The notes beneath the pieces are model-generated. The model ran no database searches. It was not told where the DNA came from and saw nothing but the letters and a program-made list of their open reading frames with translations. This document shows positions 47,740 through 59,338 of a stretch of DNA of 64,000 nt, in pieces (position 1 is the first letter of the stretch; every line of letters begins with the position of its first letter). The stretch is from Pelagophyceae sp. CCMP2097. Its lineage: Eukaryota > Sar > Pelagophyceae. Both the position numbers and the translations under genes were made by a program. Location: positions 179,214 to 243,213 of the forward strand of contig MU657176.1 of NCBI GenBank assembly GCA_026770575.1. Direction: 5' to 3'.

Positions 47740-50700
47740 TCACCACTCGAGGCGGTCTTCGGCCTCGGGTCGGTGGTCGGCCCCGAGTCGGTGGTCGAGG
47801 TGGTCGCTGAGGCTCTGCAGCGCATCTTCGCGCCGCGCGAGGCCGTCGTGCGCGGCGTGGCGCTCGTAGGCGACTTCGCAGTCGACCGAGTCGCAGGGCC
47901 CCCGGAGCGCGACGTGGCGCAGCGCGCCGGGGCACTTGTGTGCCGCGGCCGCCGCGTCGCTCGCGCCGACGCAGGCCAGGCACGTCTCCTGCAGCGCGCG
48001 CCCCGCGACGTCGGCGCGGTTCAGCGCGGACCGCGCGCGGAGCATGGCGCGGCGGGGCCGCCGCGCGCACTCTTCGCAGATCTCCGTCGCCGCCTTCGTT
48101 TCGCCGTCGCAGATTTGGCAGCGCTGCATACTAAAGTAGCTCGTGAGCCTCCCTACGCCGCGCTGGAGCCGGTGCCGGTTCTGGTTGCGCGGCTTTGCGT
48201 TGGCGTCGGTGAGCCACCGCTCGACGTTGCACATCAGCGGCGCGAGGCCGAGGACGCGGTGCAGCGGCTTGACGAGGAGTTTGTGGACGTAGTAAGCGTA
48301 ATCCACTTCGTATTCGTCCGGCCGCCTTAAAACGTCGCTCACGAGCCACTGCCGCTTCGCCAGCAGGCACGTCGTCGTCGCGGTCGCCACGACGAAGGCG
48401 ACGCGCTCTTTGTGCAGCACGCGGCCACCGCGCGCGTGCAGCCGCGCCGCGACGTCGGGGATGATCCTCGCCGCGGCGCCGTCTCGGTCCGCGGCTTTGT
48501 GCCTCGCCTGCTGGCGGATGACAAAGCTCGCCAGCGGCGCCTCGCCGGCGAAAGCGCGGTTCGCCGCCTTGAGGAATTCGATCCGCGCTTCTTCGACATT
48601 TCGGCTTAAGAAGAGCGCCCGGAGGACTCTTTCTTGCGTCTCTCGCACGAAGCGGCACTTGTCGCGCCGCGCCATCTCCAGGCCCTTGCAGTCAAAGTGC
48701 GCCTCGCCGGGCCAGTCCTCGAACTGCATGCCGCAGTAGCACTTTTTGGCCACGAGCGCGCACGGCGAAAAGACGTATTCCCGCTTGAGGACGACGCATC
48801 GAGGCGTCTTGGAGCCGACCCTTTGCGCAATGTCCGCGCAGATGCGCAGCGCCGACTCGACGCTCCGGCCACGGAGCTCGACGAAGAGCGAGTCCGTGTC
48901 GCCGTACTTGACGGCCGCGCCTTCGACGCGCGTCGTCTCGCGCGCAACGCCTTCGGCGATGCAGATGGCCGCCTCGAGGTACGACCGGCCGCTCGAGACG
49001 ATTGCGTCTGCGAGCTCGGCGCAGGGCTGCCTGCCGGAGAAGGACGCGGCGGCGTAGCCGTATGTCACGTTGGCGACTAGCTTTAGAGCGAGCTGCCTTG
49101 CGTCCAAGACTCGGACGAGCGTGCCGCGGCCGAGCTTGGCCGCGCGCTTCATCGCCGCCTTTGTCAGGAACCGCGCCGCCAGGATCTCGCGCTGCATGCG
49201 AGGCAGCACGCCCTCGCGCAGTTTCCTCGAAGCGAAGACGGCGCCAGACGGGGAGACGAAGACTGCGTGGTCGACTGCGTCGTCGCCCTCGGCGGCGCGG
49301 AGGGCGGCGGCCGACGCGGAATCGTTTCGCGCCGCAACGACGCCGAGCTTGCCCGTCGTCCACCTCGCGCTGCCGTCGTCGGGCTCGACGCAGGCCACGG
49401 CAACGGGCGCGTCTTGGCGGCCGTCGTCGTCTTCGTCGTCTTCGTCATCCTGCGCGGGCCGCCTCGGTATCGGCGCGGCGCGCGCGTCGCCGTTGCGGAG
49501 TTTGCAGACGAGGGATGTGTAGCACAAATTGTGCGCCACAATCACAGACGGGTACAAAGACTGGTAGTCGAGGCAGCCCACGGGCTCCGAGTAGAGGCCC
49601 GACTCCGGCTCCAGCGTCATGGCGATGACCTCTAAAGCACTCTGTTGTGCGACCTGCGCCGCCGACGGAGACGATACGGCGTACCAGACGGCGCCGTCCT
49701 CGGCGGCGTTCGGCGCGCCCTCGTACGCCTCGAGGCGCGCGCGCAGTGGGTTGCGCGTCCGCGGCCGGGCGACTCGGAGGAGGACGGCCTCGACTCGGTG
49801 CTGCGAGCCGCGCGTGAGCGCGTCGCGGAGCGGCATGCCGAGAAGTCTCGCCATCTCGGCGGCCCGGCCGATGGCGTCCAGGTGCGTCAGCACCGCCAGC
49901 GCCGCCGAGCACCGCCTCGCCACGTGCGCGAGCGCGAAACTCCGGTCCGCCCCGGCGTGCGACGCAAATCGACTAGCCTGCGCGGCCCAGGCGTATAAAG
50001 GGAGCTTCGAGCCGACGAGCTCCTGGCAGCAATGCTCCAGCGTGTAGGACCGCAGCCGAGGCTGGTCGTCTCCGGAGACGACTCGCCACGCGTTGACGCT
50101 GACTCGGCCTCGCACCTGCACAGTCAGTCAGGAGATGACCCTTGCATCGAATGCGCACCTGCAAGCCCTCTGGGCCGTAGCGGCTCGCCGACGTCGGAGC
50201 GTCGGCGAATGGCCTCGGCCGCTCCAGGAGCTCTCTGCCGAGGAGGAAGGCGGCGTCCAACGGCGGCGAGAGCAGCCGGGCGCGGTCGACGACGTAGGCA
50301 AACGACTCCCTTTCCAAATCCCAGCCGACGAGAATGTCCGGGTCCATCTCTGAAACGAGTCGGAGGACGTGATCGATCAAAGCGCGCTCCGTGGCCACGA
50401 CGGAAACGGCGTCGAACGCGGCGTGCGCCGTCCAGAAGCGCGAATCGCCGCAGTCCGAGACGACGACGGCGCCGACGGAATCGTGCCCATCGTCGCCGTA
50501 GCGCCGCCGCACGCGCCAGCACGCGGCGACGAGCGCGTCCTGGGAGACGTCCGCGCGCACCCGCGGCGCCGTCGCCGGGTCCGCACCGGGGTCCGCGCCG
50601 GCGAAGCACTCCATAGCGATGACGCACATGACGGACTGCGTCGACGCCTCGCCGCGCGGCGCGACATTCAACGACTTGCCGTCGCGCGCGCCCGAGCCCT

Positions 50701-53236
50701 GGCTCTGCTGCGGCGTGCGATCCGGCGCAGAGATCTGCGGCCTTAAACGCCAGGCCACCGCCGCCTTGGCCTTTCCGCCGCGGCCGACTAGACTGCGCGG
50801 CGCGCGCGGCGCAAAGCCCAAGAGGCGCGGCCCGTGCAAGGCGAGCCACCCGGCGACGCCGCCCGGATGCGGCGCCGGGGCTGCGGGCATGAGAATCGTG
50901 CAGCCGCGCCTCTGCGGCGCCTCTGCGACCAGCGTGCGCCACTCGCCGAGGCTCGGCGCGCTCGGCAGCGCCTCGCGACCGAGCGCGAGTCTCCGCGAAG
51001 GTGCCGTGTCGAAGGAATCTTCCAGGCCTTGACCGAGCCGCCTCCCGTTGACAAAGGGCCTCGGGGTCACTTCCGCAACGATGCCAGAGTAGGCGCCGCC
51101 GACGCCGAGAGACTCGGAAACGCTCGCCGCGCTCGGCGGCGGCCGGTGAAAGCGCCAGGCCCTCTCCAAAAAAGGCGACGCCGAAAGACCCCGCGGCAGC
51201 GACAACCGCTGCGAGAGACCCGCCCGCGGCAGCGACGACCGCTGCGAGAGCGAGCGCGAGTGCCGCGAGAGATAGCGCGGATTTTCGGGGTGCTGCGAGG
51301 GCTGGGGCTGCGACGCGAGCGTCGACCACGACGCTGCAGAGCTCCTCCGCGCCTGGCGCGGCAGCGACTGCGAGTCGCGGCGGCGTTTCCGGAGCGGCGC
51401 GGCGCCGTCGTCCTCGGGCGACGAGCCGACCGCGCGCTGCAGCTTTTGCGAGGGGCTGGACATCAAATCGTCGCAGCCGCAGCCACCGCAGTGCGCGCAG
51501 CTCGGAATCGGATGCGCTTCGGAGCATTCCACGCACGAAAAGTCGTCGTCGTCCGCGTCGACCGCGTCGTCTTCCGCCGCCAACGGTGCCGCAGACGACG
51601 CCGACGGCGCCGCAGCCATGGCCTCGCCGCGGTCCGCCCCGACTGCATCCCTTTTTTGTGATAGGGCTCGACTCACTGGCAGAACGGCGTCGGTGGCATC
51701 TTTTCGGTCTTTTCCTTCGCCTTCGTCCTCGTCCTCGTCCTCGCCGTCGTCGTCGTCGTTGTTTGCCTCGTTGAAGCGCGCATTTTCCTCGTCGACGAAC
51801 GACCCCTGCGACGCCGCGACGGCGGCGTCGCAGCACCGGTCCTCGTCGTCGTCCTCCTCTTCATCGTCGTTGTGTGCTTCGTTGAAGCGCGCGATTTCGT
51901 CATCGACGAACGACCCCTGCGAATTGGCGACAGCGGCGTTGCAGCGCCGGTCGTCGTCGGAAGTGTCGGCTGCGACGTCGGATATCGCCGGCCGTGGCGA
52001 CCCGTCGAGCGGCTCCGCAATACGCGCGTCCACCGCGGTCTGGTCGGCGAGGGCGCGCAGCTGCGCGAGAGGGCCGTCCCACTTGCGCTGCTGCGCAAGC
52101 GGGCCGACGACGCCCTCGGGCGCAATTTCGTCGTCGTCGCCGCCTAGAGCCCACTCGTCCGGCACCTTGAGGAGCCTCCGGATGCCTTCGCCGGCGTGGC
52201 CGTCGTAGGAAAGCCGCGCGGCCTCGTCCTCGTACAGTTCGTTCAACGAGTGCAGGACGCCACCTTTCACACCCCATTCCGAGGTACGCCGCGCGGCATG
52301 CTCGAGGTTCGTAATCGCGGTGGCGCAAACGTCGAGCTCGAGCGCCGCGGGCGACCGCTCGCGGGGCCTGAGCCTCTTCGAAGCCTCTTCAGAGTGGAAG
52401 AGGCCTCTTCTTCGCACGCGCGAAGCGTCCCACGAGACGACGCGCTGCAGGAACCATGCCTCGCTCGACTCGCTCTGCTGGGTCGCGGAAGGCGACGGCG
52501 CGTGCTCGGCGCATTCGCCTTTGGGCGCGTGGCGGAACCGCGCGGCGGCGGCGGTGAGGAAGAGCGGGCCGAGGCCGAAGATGCCAAAATCGATAAAAAA
52601 CTTCATCACGTAGTCCACGTGCGACTCGTGCGGCTGCAGCGGCATCGTGCGCCGGCCGCGCGTGCCGGCGTAGGCGAAGCACCCCGGGTCGAGGAGCAGC
52701 GCCGCGGCCTTGCGGACGTCGCCGGGGGACCAGAGCTCGACGCGCGCAAAGAACTTTGGTTCAGCGTGAAACCCGTAAAACGGCGTCAGCCGGGCCACGC
52801 TTATAGAACGCACGCGCTCCAGGCCCGTGCCGGCCGCGGCGGGCGGCGCGCGGCCGGCCGCATTTGGATGTTTGCGACCGTTGGGATCGGCGCGGTCGTC
52901 CCACCGTATCAGCGCGGCATCGAGGCAACTCTGCAGGCCCGGCAGCGCCCTCTGCAACCGCTCGGCGTCGTCGAAGAGCCGCACCGCCTCCGCGTCGTCG
53001 TCGAACGGCCGGGCGTAAAAGTACGGGAAGAAGCCGTGGACGTGGACCGCCGCCTTTTGGCCCGCCGCCGTCTCGCCCCATAATCGGATCACCGGCATCG
53101 CCCGTCTATAGTGGTCCGCGCACACTTTGTCGAGGCCCGGGATGGCACCAAAGGGCGGCGCGGGGCCCATGTAGTGCTCCACTTCGATAACACGCAGCGC
53201 AATCTCGTCGTCGTCCCGCGGCGACGCGTCCGCCAT
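47740..53236 (-). CDS. REV3: DNA polymerase zeta catalytic subunit REV3
   Basis: Join of complement 50159..53236 and 47740..50115 (1817 aa); the 43-nt intron is GT-AG (GTGCGC...GTGCAG). The N-terminal B-family domain (HGFFPYFYARPF, IDFGIFGLGPL) is followed by a long acidic/Ser-rich disordered insert (about residues 270-650). Then come the exonuclease-like domain and the polymerase core: motif A DYQSLYPSVIVAHNLCYTS, motif B KLVANVTYGYAAASFSGRQPC, motif C KYGDTDSLFVEL. Two C-terminal Cys clusters (CQICDG...CEEC and CLAC...CDSVDC) match CysA and the Fe-S CysB that binds POLD2/POLD3. REV3 with REV7 extends from mismatches and lesions in translesion synthesis. The divergent start lies 192 bp from the PP2C-fusion start. 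Confidence 0.93.
51760..51965 (-). repeat. Approximately 108-bp duplication in the acidic insert of REV3
   Basis: Two diverged copies encode NSQGSFVDDEIARFNEAHND and ASQGSFVDEENARFNEANND, each followed by an Asp/Glu run. The duplication lies within the disordered region and probably arose by slippage. Confidence 0.75.
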
Positions 53237-53428
53237 CGCGGCGCGCGGGCTTCTTGCAAAGCGGCCCGACCTTGCAAGAGCTTCCACGGGCCGGGGCCTC
53301 GTCCACGAGCGTGGGGGCCCTTTCTCGAAAGTCCGGCCCCTCTGAGTCCGAGTCGCTGAACACCTCAACCGTCCCCGACTCGACGCCGCGAGCAGTGCGG
53401 CCCCGCGTTGCGGCGCTTCCCTTCCAGG

Positions 53429-56400
53429 ATGAAGATCACGGTGCAGTGCGACGATGCTCGGCTGGCGATGACGGTGCCAAAGAAGTGGGTCTCTGGATCG
53501 ATGTCGCAAATACTCGAGGCGTTTCTGACCTCGCCGACTGCCAAGAAGCTCGGCCTCGCCGCAGACGTGCGTGGCCATTGACGCAGCGGGGGCGTACTGG
53601 AGCGGAACCACCCAGCTTGGATTCAAGCTCGCGACCGCAGGCCGACGTGCGCATGGAGACTTCCACCGGCGCCCCCATTGACGCAGACGACGTCGTCTCG
53701 GCAAAGGTGCGCCCCGCCCTCGCAACGGACGGTTGCCGTAAAACCTTCGCCCTCGGACAAACACCGGCCGCAGGTGCGCGACGGTGACGTGGTGCGCGTG
53801 CTGCGCGGCGCCACAGCGGCAGCGGCGGCGGGCGGCGGCGGCGCGCGCGCGCTGACGCGGCACGCGTGGCAAAAGGCTTTGACGAAAAAGGCCGAGGACT
53901 TTGTGACGTGCAGCGAGGACGTGGCCTTTGTCGCGGGCGAGGTGAGCTACGCCGTGTTTGTCGTCTGCGACGGCCACGGCGGGCAGTCGGCCGCGGCATC
54001 AGCGCATAAACGCCTGCTCCCCGAGCTGATCGCGGCTTTGGACCGCCTCGTCGACGGCGCCAACGGCGTCGCCGCCTGCCGCGCCGCGTTTGCGGTGCAG
54101 CTGCCGCAGGCACTCCGCGACGCGTTCGTCGCGACCAACGCCGACTGCGTCTCGCGCGGCGGCGACGCGGGGTCCACGTGCACAGTCGTCGTCGTCGCGC
54201 CGGGCATCTGCGCAGTCGAGGCCGCGCTCTCAGAGGAGGACAGCGACGACGAACGGCAGGTTGGCGACGACGAGCGCTGGCTCGGCCCGCCAGAGGAGCT
54301 GCGCGCGTCCGCGGCGCTGCAGTCGCTCGTCGTCTGCGCCAACGTCGGCGATTCGCTGGCCTACGTCGGGTCCGAGCCGGCAAAGGCCATGCTCATCTCG
54401 CACGACCATCGCCTCGACCGCAACCCCGCCGAACAGATGAGGCTGCAAAAGGCCGGCGCTAGCGTCGGCCGCCACAAGGAGGGCAAGTCGGAACTCGTCG
54501 GCGCCGCGGCCAAGCAGCCTCTGAGGCTCTGGCCGGGCGGCCTGATGATGAGCCGCGTCCTCGGCGACGCGGACACGCCGCTGGCGTTGTGCGTCCCAGA
54601 GGTCCGCGCGTGCGTCGTCGGGAGCCGAGCGCGCGTCATGATCGCGTCCGACGGCCTCTGGGACGAACTTTCGGGCAAGGCGGCTTTCAAACTCGTTAGC
54701 CGGGACGCGCCCGCGCGCGCCGCGCAGGCTCTGTGCGACGCGGCCAAGAAGAGCGGCGCGCGCCGCGGGGACACGGACGACATCGTCGTCGTCGTCGTCG
54801 ACGTCGGCGCCGACGCCCCCGAAAACGCGATGCCCGCCGCAGAAAGGCTCGCGCTCTGGGACGTCAAGACGACAATCAAACCCGTGCGATGCAGCGTCCC
54901 GTCCCGTCGTCGTGCGGCATCGACGGGATTCATGTAGGCGCCTCTCCAAACCGCATTGTGCGGCGCGCGGCGCCGGCGCGTTGCGGACGAGGCGCGTGCC
55001 GCCGCCGCCGCGCTGGAGCGCCGGCGCACCATGTTGTTTGGCGATGTCGTGGCGGACGCGGGCCGCTACGTCGGCACGGCGGCGCCGTCGGCGGATTTCT
55101 TCGACGCCGTGCGCGTCGTCGGCTCTGGGGCCGGTGGCGCAAAGGTCGTCGTCTGCCGGCACCGCCTCTCCGCGGGCGATTTCGCCGTCAAGGTCATCTC
55201 AAAGGCCGCCGCGCGGCGCAAGCACGGCGACAAGCGCGTTCGCGGGGAGCGCGACGCTCTGCTGGCCCTCTCGGGCGGCCCGGGGATCACCGGGCTGGCC
55301 TGCGCCTGGCAGACTCCCGCGGCGTTGTACCTCGCCATGCCCCTGCGCGAAGGCGTCCCCATGCGCCTCTTGCTCCAGCTCGAGGGCCGCGTTTCAGAGG
55401 GCGTGGCGGCTTTTTATGCGGCGCAGCTCCTCTGCGCTTTAGACTGGGCGCACGATCGCGGAATTTCCCACCGCGGCGTCGAGCCCGAAGCTTTACTGGT
55501 GGATGTCGACCAAGGGCGCGTGACTTTGCTGGACCTGTCGCACGCTACGCAAACGCCGCGCGGCGACCTTCGCGTCTACGGTGGTGAGGCGCTGCACCGC
55601 ACCCGATGTGGCCGCGATGAATACTGGCCGCCCGAAATGGCTCGGCGCGAGGCGTACGGCTCCGCGTGCGACGTCTGGGCCGCCGCAGTCGTGCTCTATG
55701 AGCTCGTGGCCGGCCAGACGCCGTCCCACGGCGCCGACAACGTTTCCGCCGCCATCCTCGAGCGAGCTTTGGATTTTTCGGATCATTTTCAAAACGCGGG
55801 CCTCGTTGACCTCCTCCGCTCGTTGCTCCACCGCGACGCGAAGAAAAGACTCGGCGTCTCCCGAGTAGACGCACTCTCTGCCGCCGTCGCAGACGTGCAA
55901 CAGCATCAGGTCTGGGTCAAAATCTTGGCGCCAATGTACGAAGCGGAAACGCACGACGCGCTCTGGGCGGCCGTCGCGCAGGGCTCTTTCCAATGTCCGC
56001 CGCCGCAAAAGACGTTTGCGCACGTCTCCAAGCAGCGCCAATCCGACTTCTCGCTGCCGGAGAAATTGCAGCGGCAGCGCAAGCTCGAGGCCACGGCGGC
56101 CCTCCACCTCGGCGACGACGACGACGGCGCCGCGCCGCCGCCCGACGACGAAGATTGCGGTTTGGATGACGGGCCCTCGCCTTTTGACGGCTTCGAGCAC
56201 GCCTCGCCCGCGCATCTCGACGAGGACCGCCTCGCCGTCCGCAAAACGGCCTTCGCGGCGTGCGAGTCCTGCGAGGCGCTCGTGGCGCCGGCAAACGACG
56301 CCGTCAGCGCCGACGCCGTCCTAGCGGCGCACGCGGCGGCGCGCCGCTTCCTCGCGCGCCGCGCGTACAAGCGCGCTTTGACGGCGTGCCGCATTATGCA

Positions 56401-57686
56401 AGGCGCCTTTTCAGCAGCGCTCGCGCGGCGCCGCAACCGCCGCATTTTACGCGCGCTGCCTCGCCTCCGCGTGGCGCTCCGGAGCGCGGCGTGGACCGCG
56501 CAGCGTGGGGCTCTTTGGGCCTGGAAGCGCTTTTCGGCGCAAGTTGGCCAGCAGCGCGAGCGTGCCGCGGTCAAGAAGTTGCAGCAGCAACAAGCAGCGC
56601 TAAAAAAGCAGCAAGAGGCCGCCCAGCGCCGCTGCGACGCCGCCAACGCCGCCGCTGCGCGCGAAGCCGAGCGAATAGCCGACGGCGCGGCGCCACAAGT
56701 CCACGGCGACGCCGCCGCGCTCGCCGACGCCGCCGACGCCGCCACGCGGCCGGCTGTGAAGCGCCGACCCGCGGCGAAGACCGGCGCCTCGGCGCGGCAG
56801 CCCCAGCCAGGCGCCGCCGCCGCGCAGCTTCCCTCGGCCGCCGGCACGCCCCTTGCGCGGCCGCCGCAGCCCGCCCCCAGCCCGCAGCATGCGCGCGCGC
56901 CGCCGCCGCCGCCGCGAAGTCGCACGCCGCCCGGCCTCGCGCCGCGGCCGCAACACGACGGCGCGGCTCAAAACGGCGCGCCGCAAGCCGAGGCCCGGCC
57001 GCCGCGCGCGCAGCCGGCCAAGAGGCCGCCCCGCGCGCCGCGCGTGGCGGCCGACGGCCCCGCGGACGGGCGGCTCGCAGCGGACGACGGCCTGCCGCCG
57101 GGCCGGCCGCAGAAGCGTCCACCGCGGCCGCCGCGGCCCGACGCCGCGCAGAGCGACGCCGCGGACGCCGCGCAGGGCCAGGGCCAGGGCCGCGGCCGCG
57201 GCCGCGGCCGCGGCGGCGCGGCAGCGCGCGGAGACGGCCGCGGCCGAAGTCAAGGCAACGGCCGTGGCGGCGGCGACGGCCGCGGTGCCGCCAGTGGCCG
57301 CGGCGACGGCCGCGAGCGGGCGTCGCCCGTGCCAAAGGACCCGGCGGCGCCAGCGAGCGCGGCCGCCGGGCCCGCCGGCCGCGAGGGCAAGGGTGCGCCG
57401 CGGGAAACGAAGGGCGCGCCCAAGGGTGCGCCGCGCGACGGCAAGAAGGGCGACGCGGCCGGCGGTGAGGACATTGCCAGGCCTGCCACTTTGAGGGATC
57501 GCCTCGACGGCGCCGGCGGACTGGGTATCGTTAGGGCGGGGCCGCGGCCGCGGCCGCGGCGGTGGCCGCGACGGCGGCGGCGCCCGGAGTCCCGGGCGCG
57601 GCGCCGCAGCGCCGCCGGGCTTCGCGCCGCAGGGCGGGACCACGCCGCCGCCGCGCGTGGCGCCGCCGCCCGCGCAGAAAGCGTAA
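53429..57686 (+). CDS. PP2C phosphatase fused to an AGC-type pseudokinase
   Basis: Inferred join: 53429..53566, 53641..53706, 53774..54883, 54938..57464, 57535..57686 (1330 aa). All introns are GT-AG with matching phases. Residues 1-80 are a small ubiquitin/PB1-like module (MKITVQCDDARLAMTVPKKW). The PP2C domain (about 85-430) retains its metal-binding signatures VVCDGHGG, GSTCTVVVV, ANVGDSLAYV, SHDHRLDRNP, SRVLGDAD, IASDGLWDEL and DTDDIVVVV, so activity is expected. The apparent stop at 54935-54937 is the TAG of a splice acceptor; removing 54884-54937 continues in frame into a kinase fold (GSGAGGAKVVVCRH, FAVKVISK). That fold has HRGVEPE for HRDLKPEN and LLDLSH for DFG, so it is catalytically dead. 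A weak IQ-like helix and a Pro/Ala/RG-rich tail follow. Separate genes only 93 bp apart would be the alternative. Confidence 0.75.
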
Positions 57687-57942
57687 CCCGACGAGCATCC
57701 GCGACGCGGACCGATCGACGGCCGACGAGATTACGCACTGGCTCGAAAGAGCCGTGGCTAGCGCGCCGGGAGCCGCCTCTACAGCCCGTTAGCGGTCCCA
57801 ACAAGAGCCGACTCTTACACACGGCGAGTCTGACATAACTACATAAGACAGCCAACGTCGTCACAACACGGGCGCGCAGACGCCCCCGCCGAGGCAGCAC
57901 CCTACTTTGACCGCGGACTTGACCCGTTCCGCGGCGCAACCT

Positions 57943-59049
57943 TTATTCGTAAAACCCGCCGATGAAAGCGCGCTCGAACGGCGACGCCGCTGCCGCCGTC
58001 GGGTCGGCCCCCGCGGCCGCGGCGAGGAGCATTTTTTTGTTGACTCGGTACTCGAGCGCGAGCCTCGCCCGCGGCGCCATCGTTCTTCCGACGTCTGCGG
58101 CCAGAAGCCGGAGGTCTTCGCCATATGTCGTGGGCATCGCGTCGAGCGTCCTGCGCGCGGCGTCGATGGCGGCGGCGTCGATTGCGGCGAGCATGCCCCA
58201 AGAAATTTCGCCGCCGCCGTCGAGGGTCGCCGAGTCGCGGCGGTTCGGCGCCGCCGGAACGAAGCCTACGTGTTGAAGCGTTTTGAAGCGACGGCGTTGC
58301 GGCGTACGCACCGTGATGGAGGAGGAAGTGGTCGGACTCTCGGTCGCCGTAGGAGAGCGTGACTTCTTCGCCCGCCTTTGCGCCTCGGGCGCCGACGCGG
58401 AGGTTTACGTGGTCACCATCGCACTCGTAGAAACCGCCGCCCTCGGCCTCGGAAGCGTGGTTCGCCATGTCGAGCAGCGGCACGAGGAGCAACGTGTCGC
58501 CGCACCGCAAAGCGCGCGAGCAGGCCAGGTCCAGCGCATCAAGAAATGCGTCTTCTTCGAACCCTTCACCATGTGTTGCCAGCTGGTCGTGGCGCCAGAA
58601 GAAGAGCGAGGCCGCCTCGGCCTCGAGCGTGGTGTTTTGCAGCGCCTCGTGGTCGTCGTCGTCCCAGCGCCCCAAGCCGTCGGGCGGCTCCGGCAGCGAA
58701 GCCGCGTAGTCGTCGCCGGACTGCATCCGCCGAAGCAGCTTTGAGGCGAGGCGGCCGGCCCAGTGCTCCTCGCGGTCGTCGGCTTCGATTGTGGCGAGGG
58801 CGCGCGGGATGCGGAGCGCGACGTCGCCGGCGGCCAGATCCGAATTCGCTAAAAGGCCGCGGTAACCGCGGCCCGGCACTTGACCGACGCGGCACGACGT
58901 CGTCGCCTACCGCCCAGAGCTTCAAAGGCGGACCACGGACGCGGGATACGCCGTAGGACTGCGGGACGCACCCCGCGGCTCTCGCACCACGCCGCGACCG
59001 ACAGCCCGGCGCAGGCCGCCGGCGAGCAGAGCCCCAGCAGCCAACGCAT
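57943..59049 (-). CDS. SET-domain protein methyltransferase (RuBisCO LSMT / SETD3-like)
   Basis: Join of complement 58911..59049, 58312..58878 and 57943..58265 (342 aa). Intron 2 is 46 nt; intron 1 would be only 32 nt, but the frame and the motif GRGYRGLLANSDLAAGDVALRIP support it. The start (MRWLLGLCSPAACAGLSVAAW) looks like a signal leader. SET signatures are LLVPLLDMANHAS, VNLRVGARGAKAGEEVTLSYG and, after splicing, HHGFVPAAPN, in the order typical of the LSMT-like class in which SET is interrupted. A shortened C-terminal substrate-binding helical region follows. Such enzymes trimethylate Lys or methylate His of specific non-histone proteins; the substrate is unknown. Confidence 0.8.
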
Positions 59050-59338
59050 GGCCGCCGGGTGCGTCGGGACTATAGAGCAGGCCGAGGTGCGCAGGAGCTG
59101 TGCGCAGGCGCGACACGTTCGAAACACGCGTTGTTTGTCTAGACGTCTTGTTGGCTGCCAGTGGCTTCTCCGAAAGATTGTGCGAGGTCAACTCTCTCTC
59201 GCTTGAGCTGAACCCGGAAAAAACGTGCCGAAACCTCGCGGCGCAGGTGCGCAACGCGGACTCGCCTATACGGCGGCCAGGCCCGAATCGCCGGCCGCTC
59301 TATTCGACTGCGGCGAGTCTTGAGACGCCGGCGCGGCG

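Noticed and set aside
50124..51836. 570-codon minus-strand frame inside REV3
   Set aside because: Alternate frame of the REV3 exon, Arg-rich; the polymerase and exonuclease motifs lie in the other frame.
54884..54937. Stop codon ending a stand-alone PP2C gene
   Set aside because: A canonical donor and acceptor exactly remove it, and the same frame continues into the kinase; 93 bp would be too little for a terminator plus promoter. Not excluded without RNA.
56260..57643. Long Arg/Ala-rich frames on both strands in the pseudokinase tail
   Set aside because: The DNA here is simple-sequence GC repeat, so all frames stay open; only the frame continuous with the kinase fold and ending PPPAQKA is kept.
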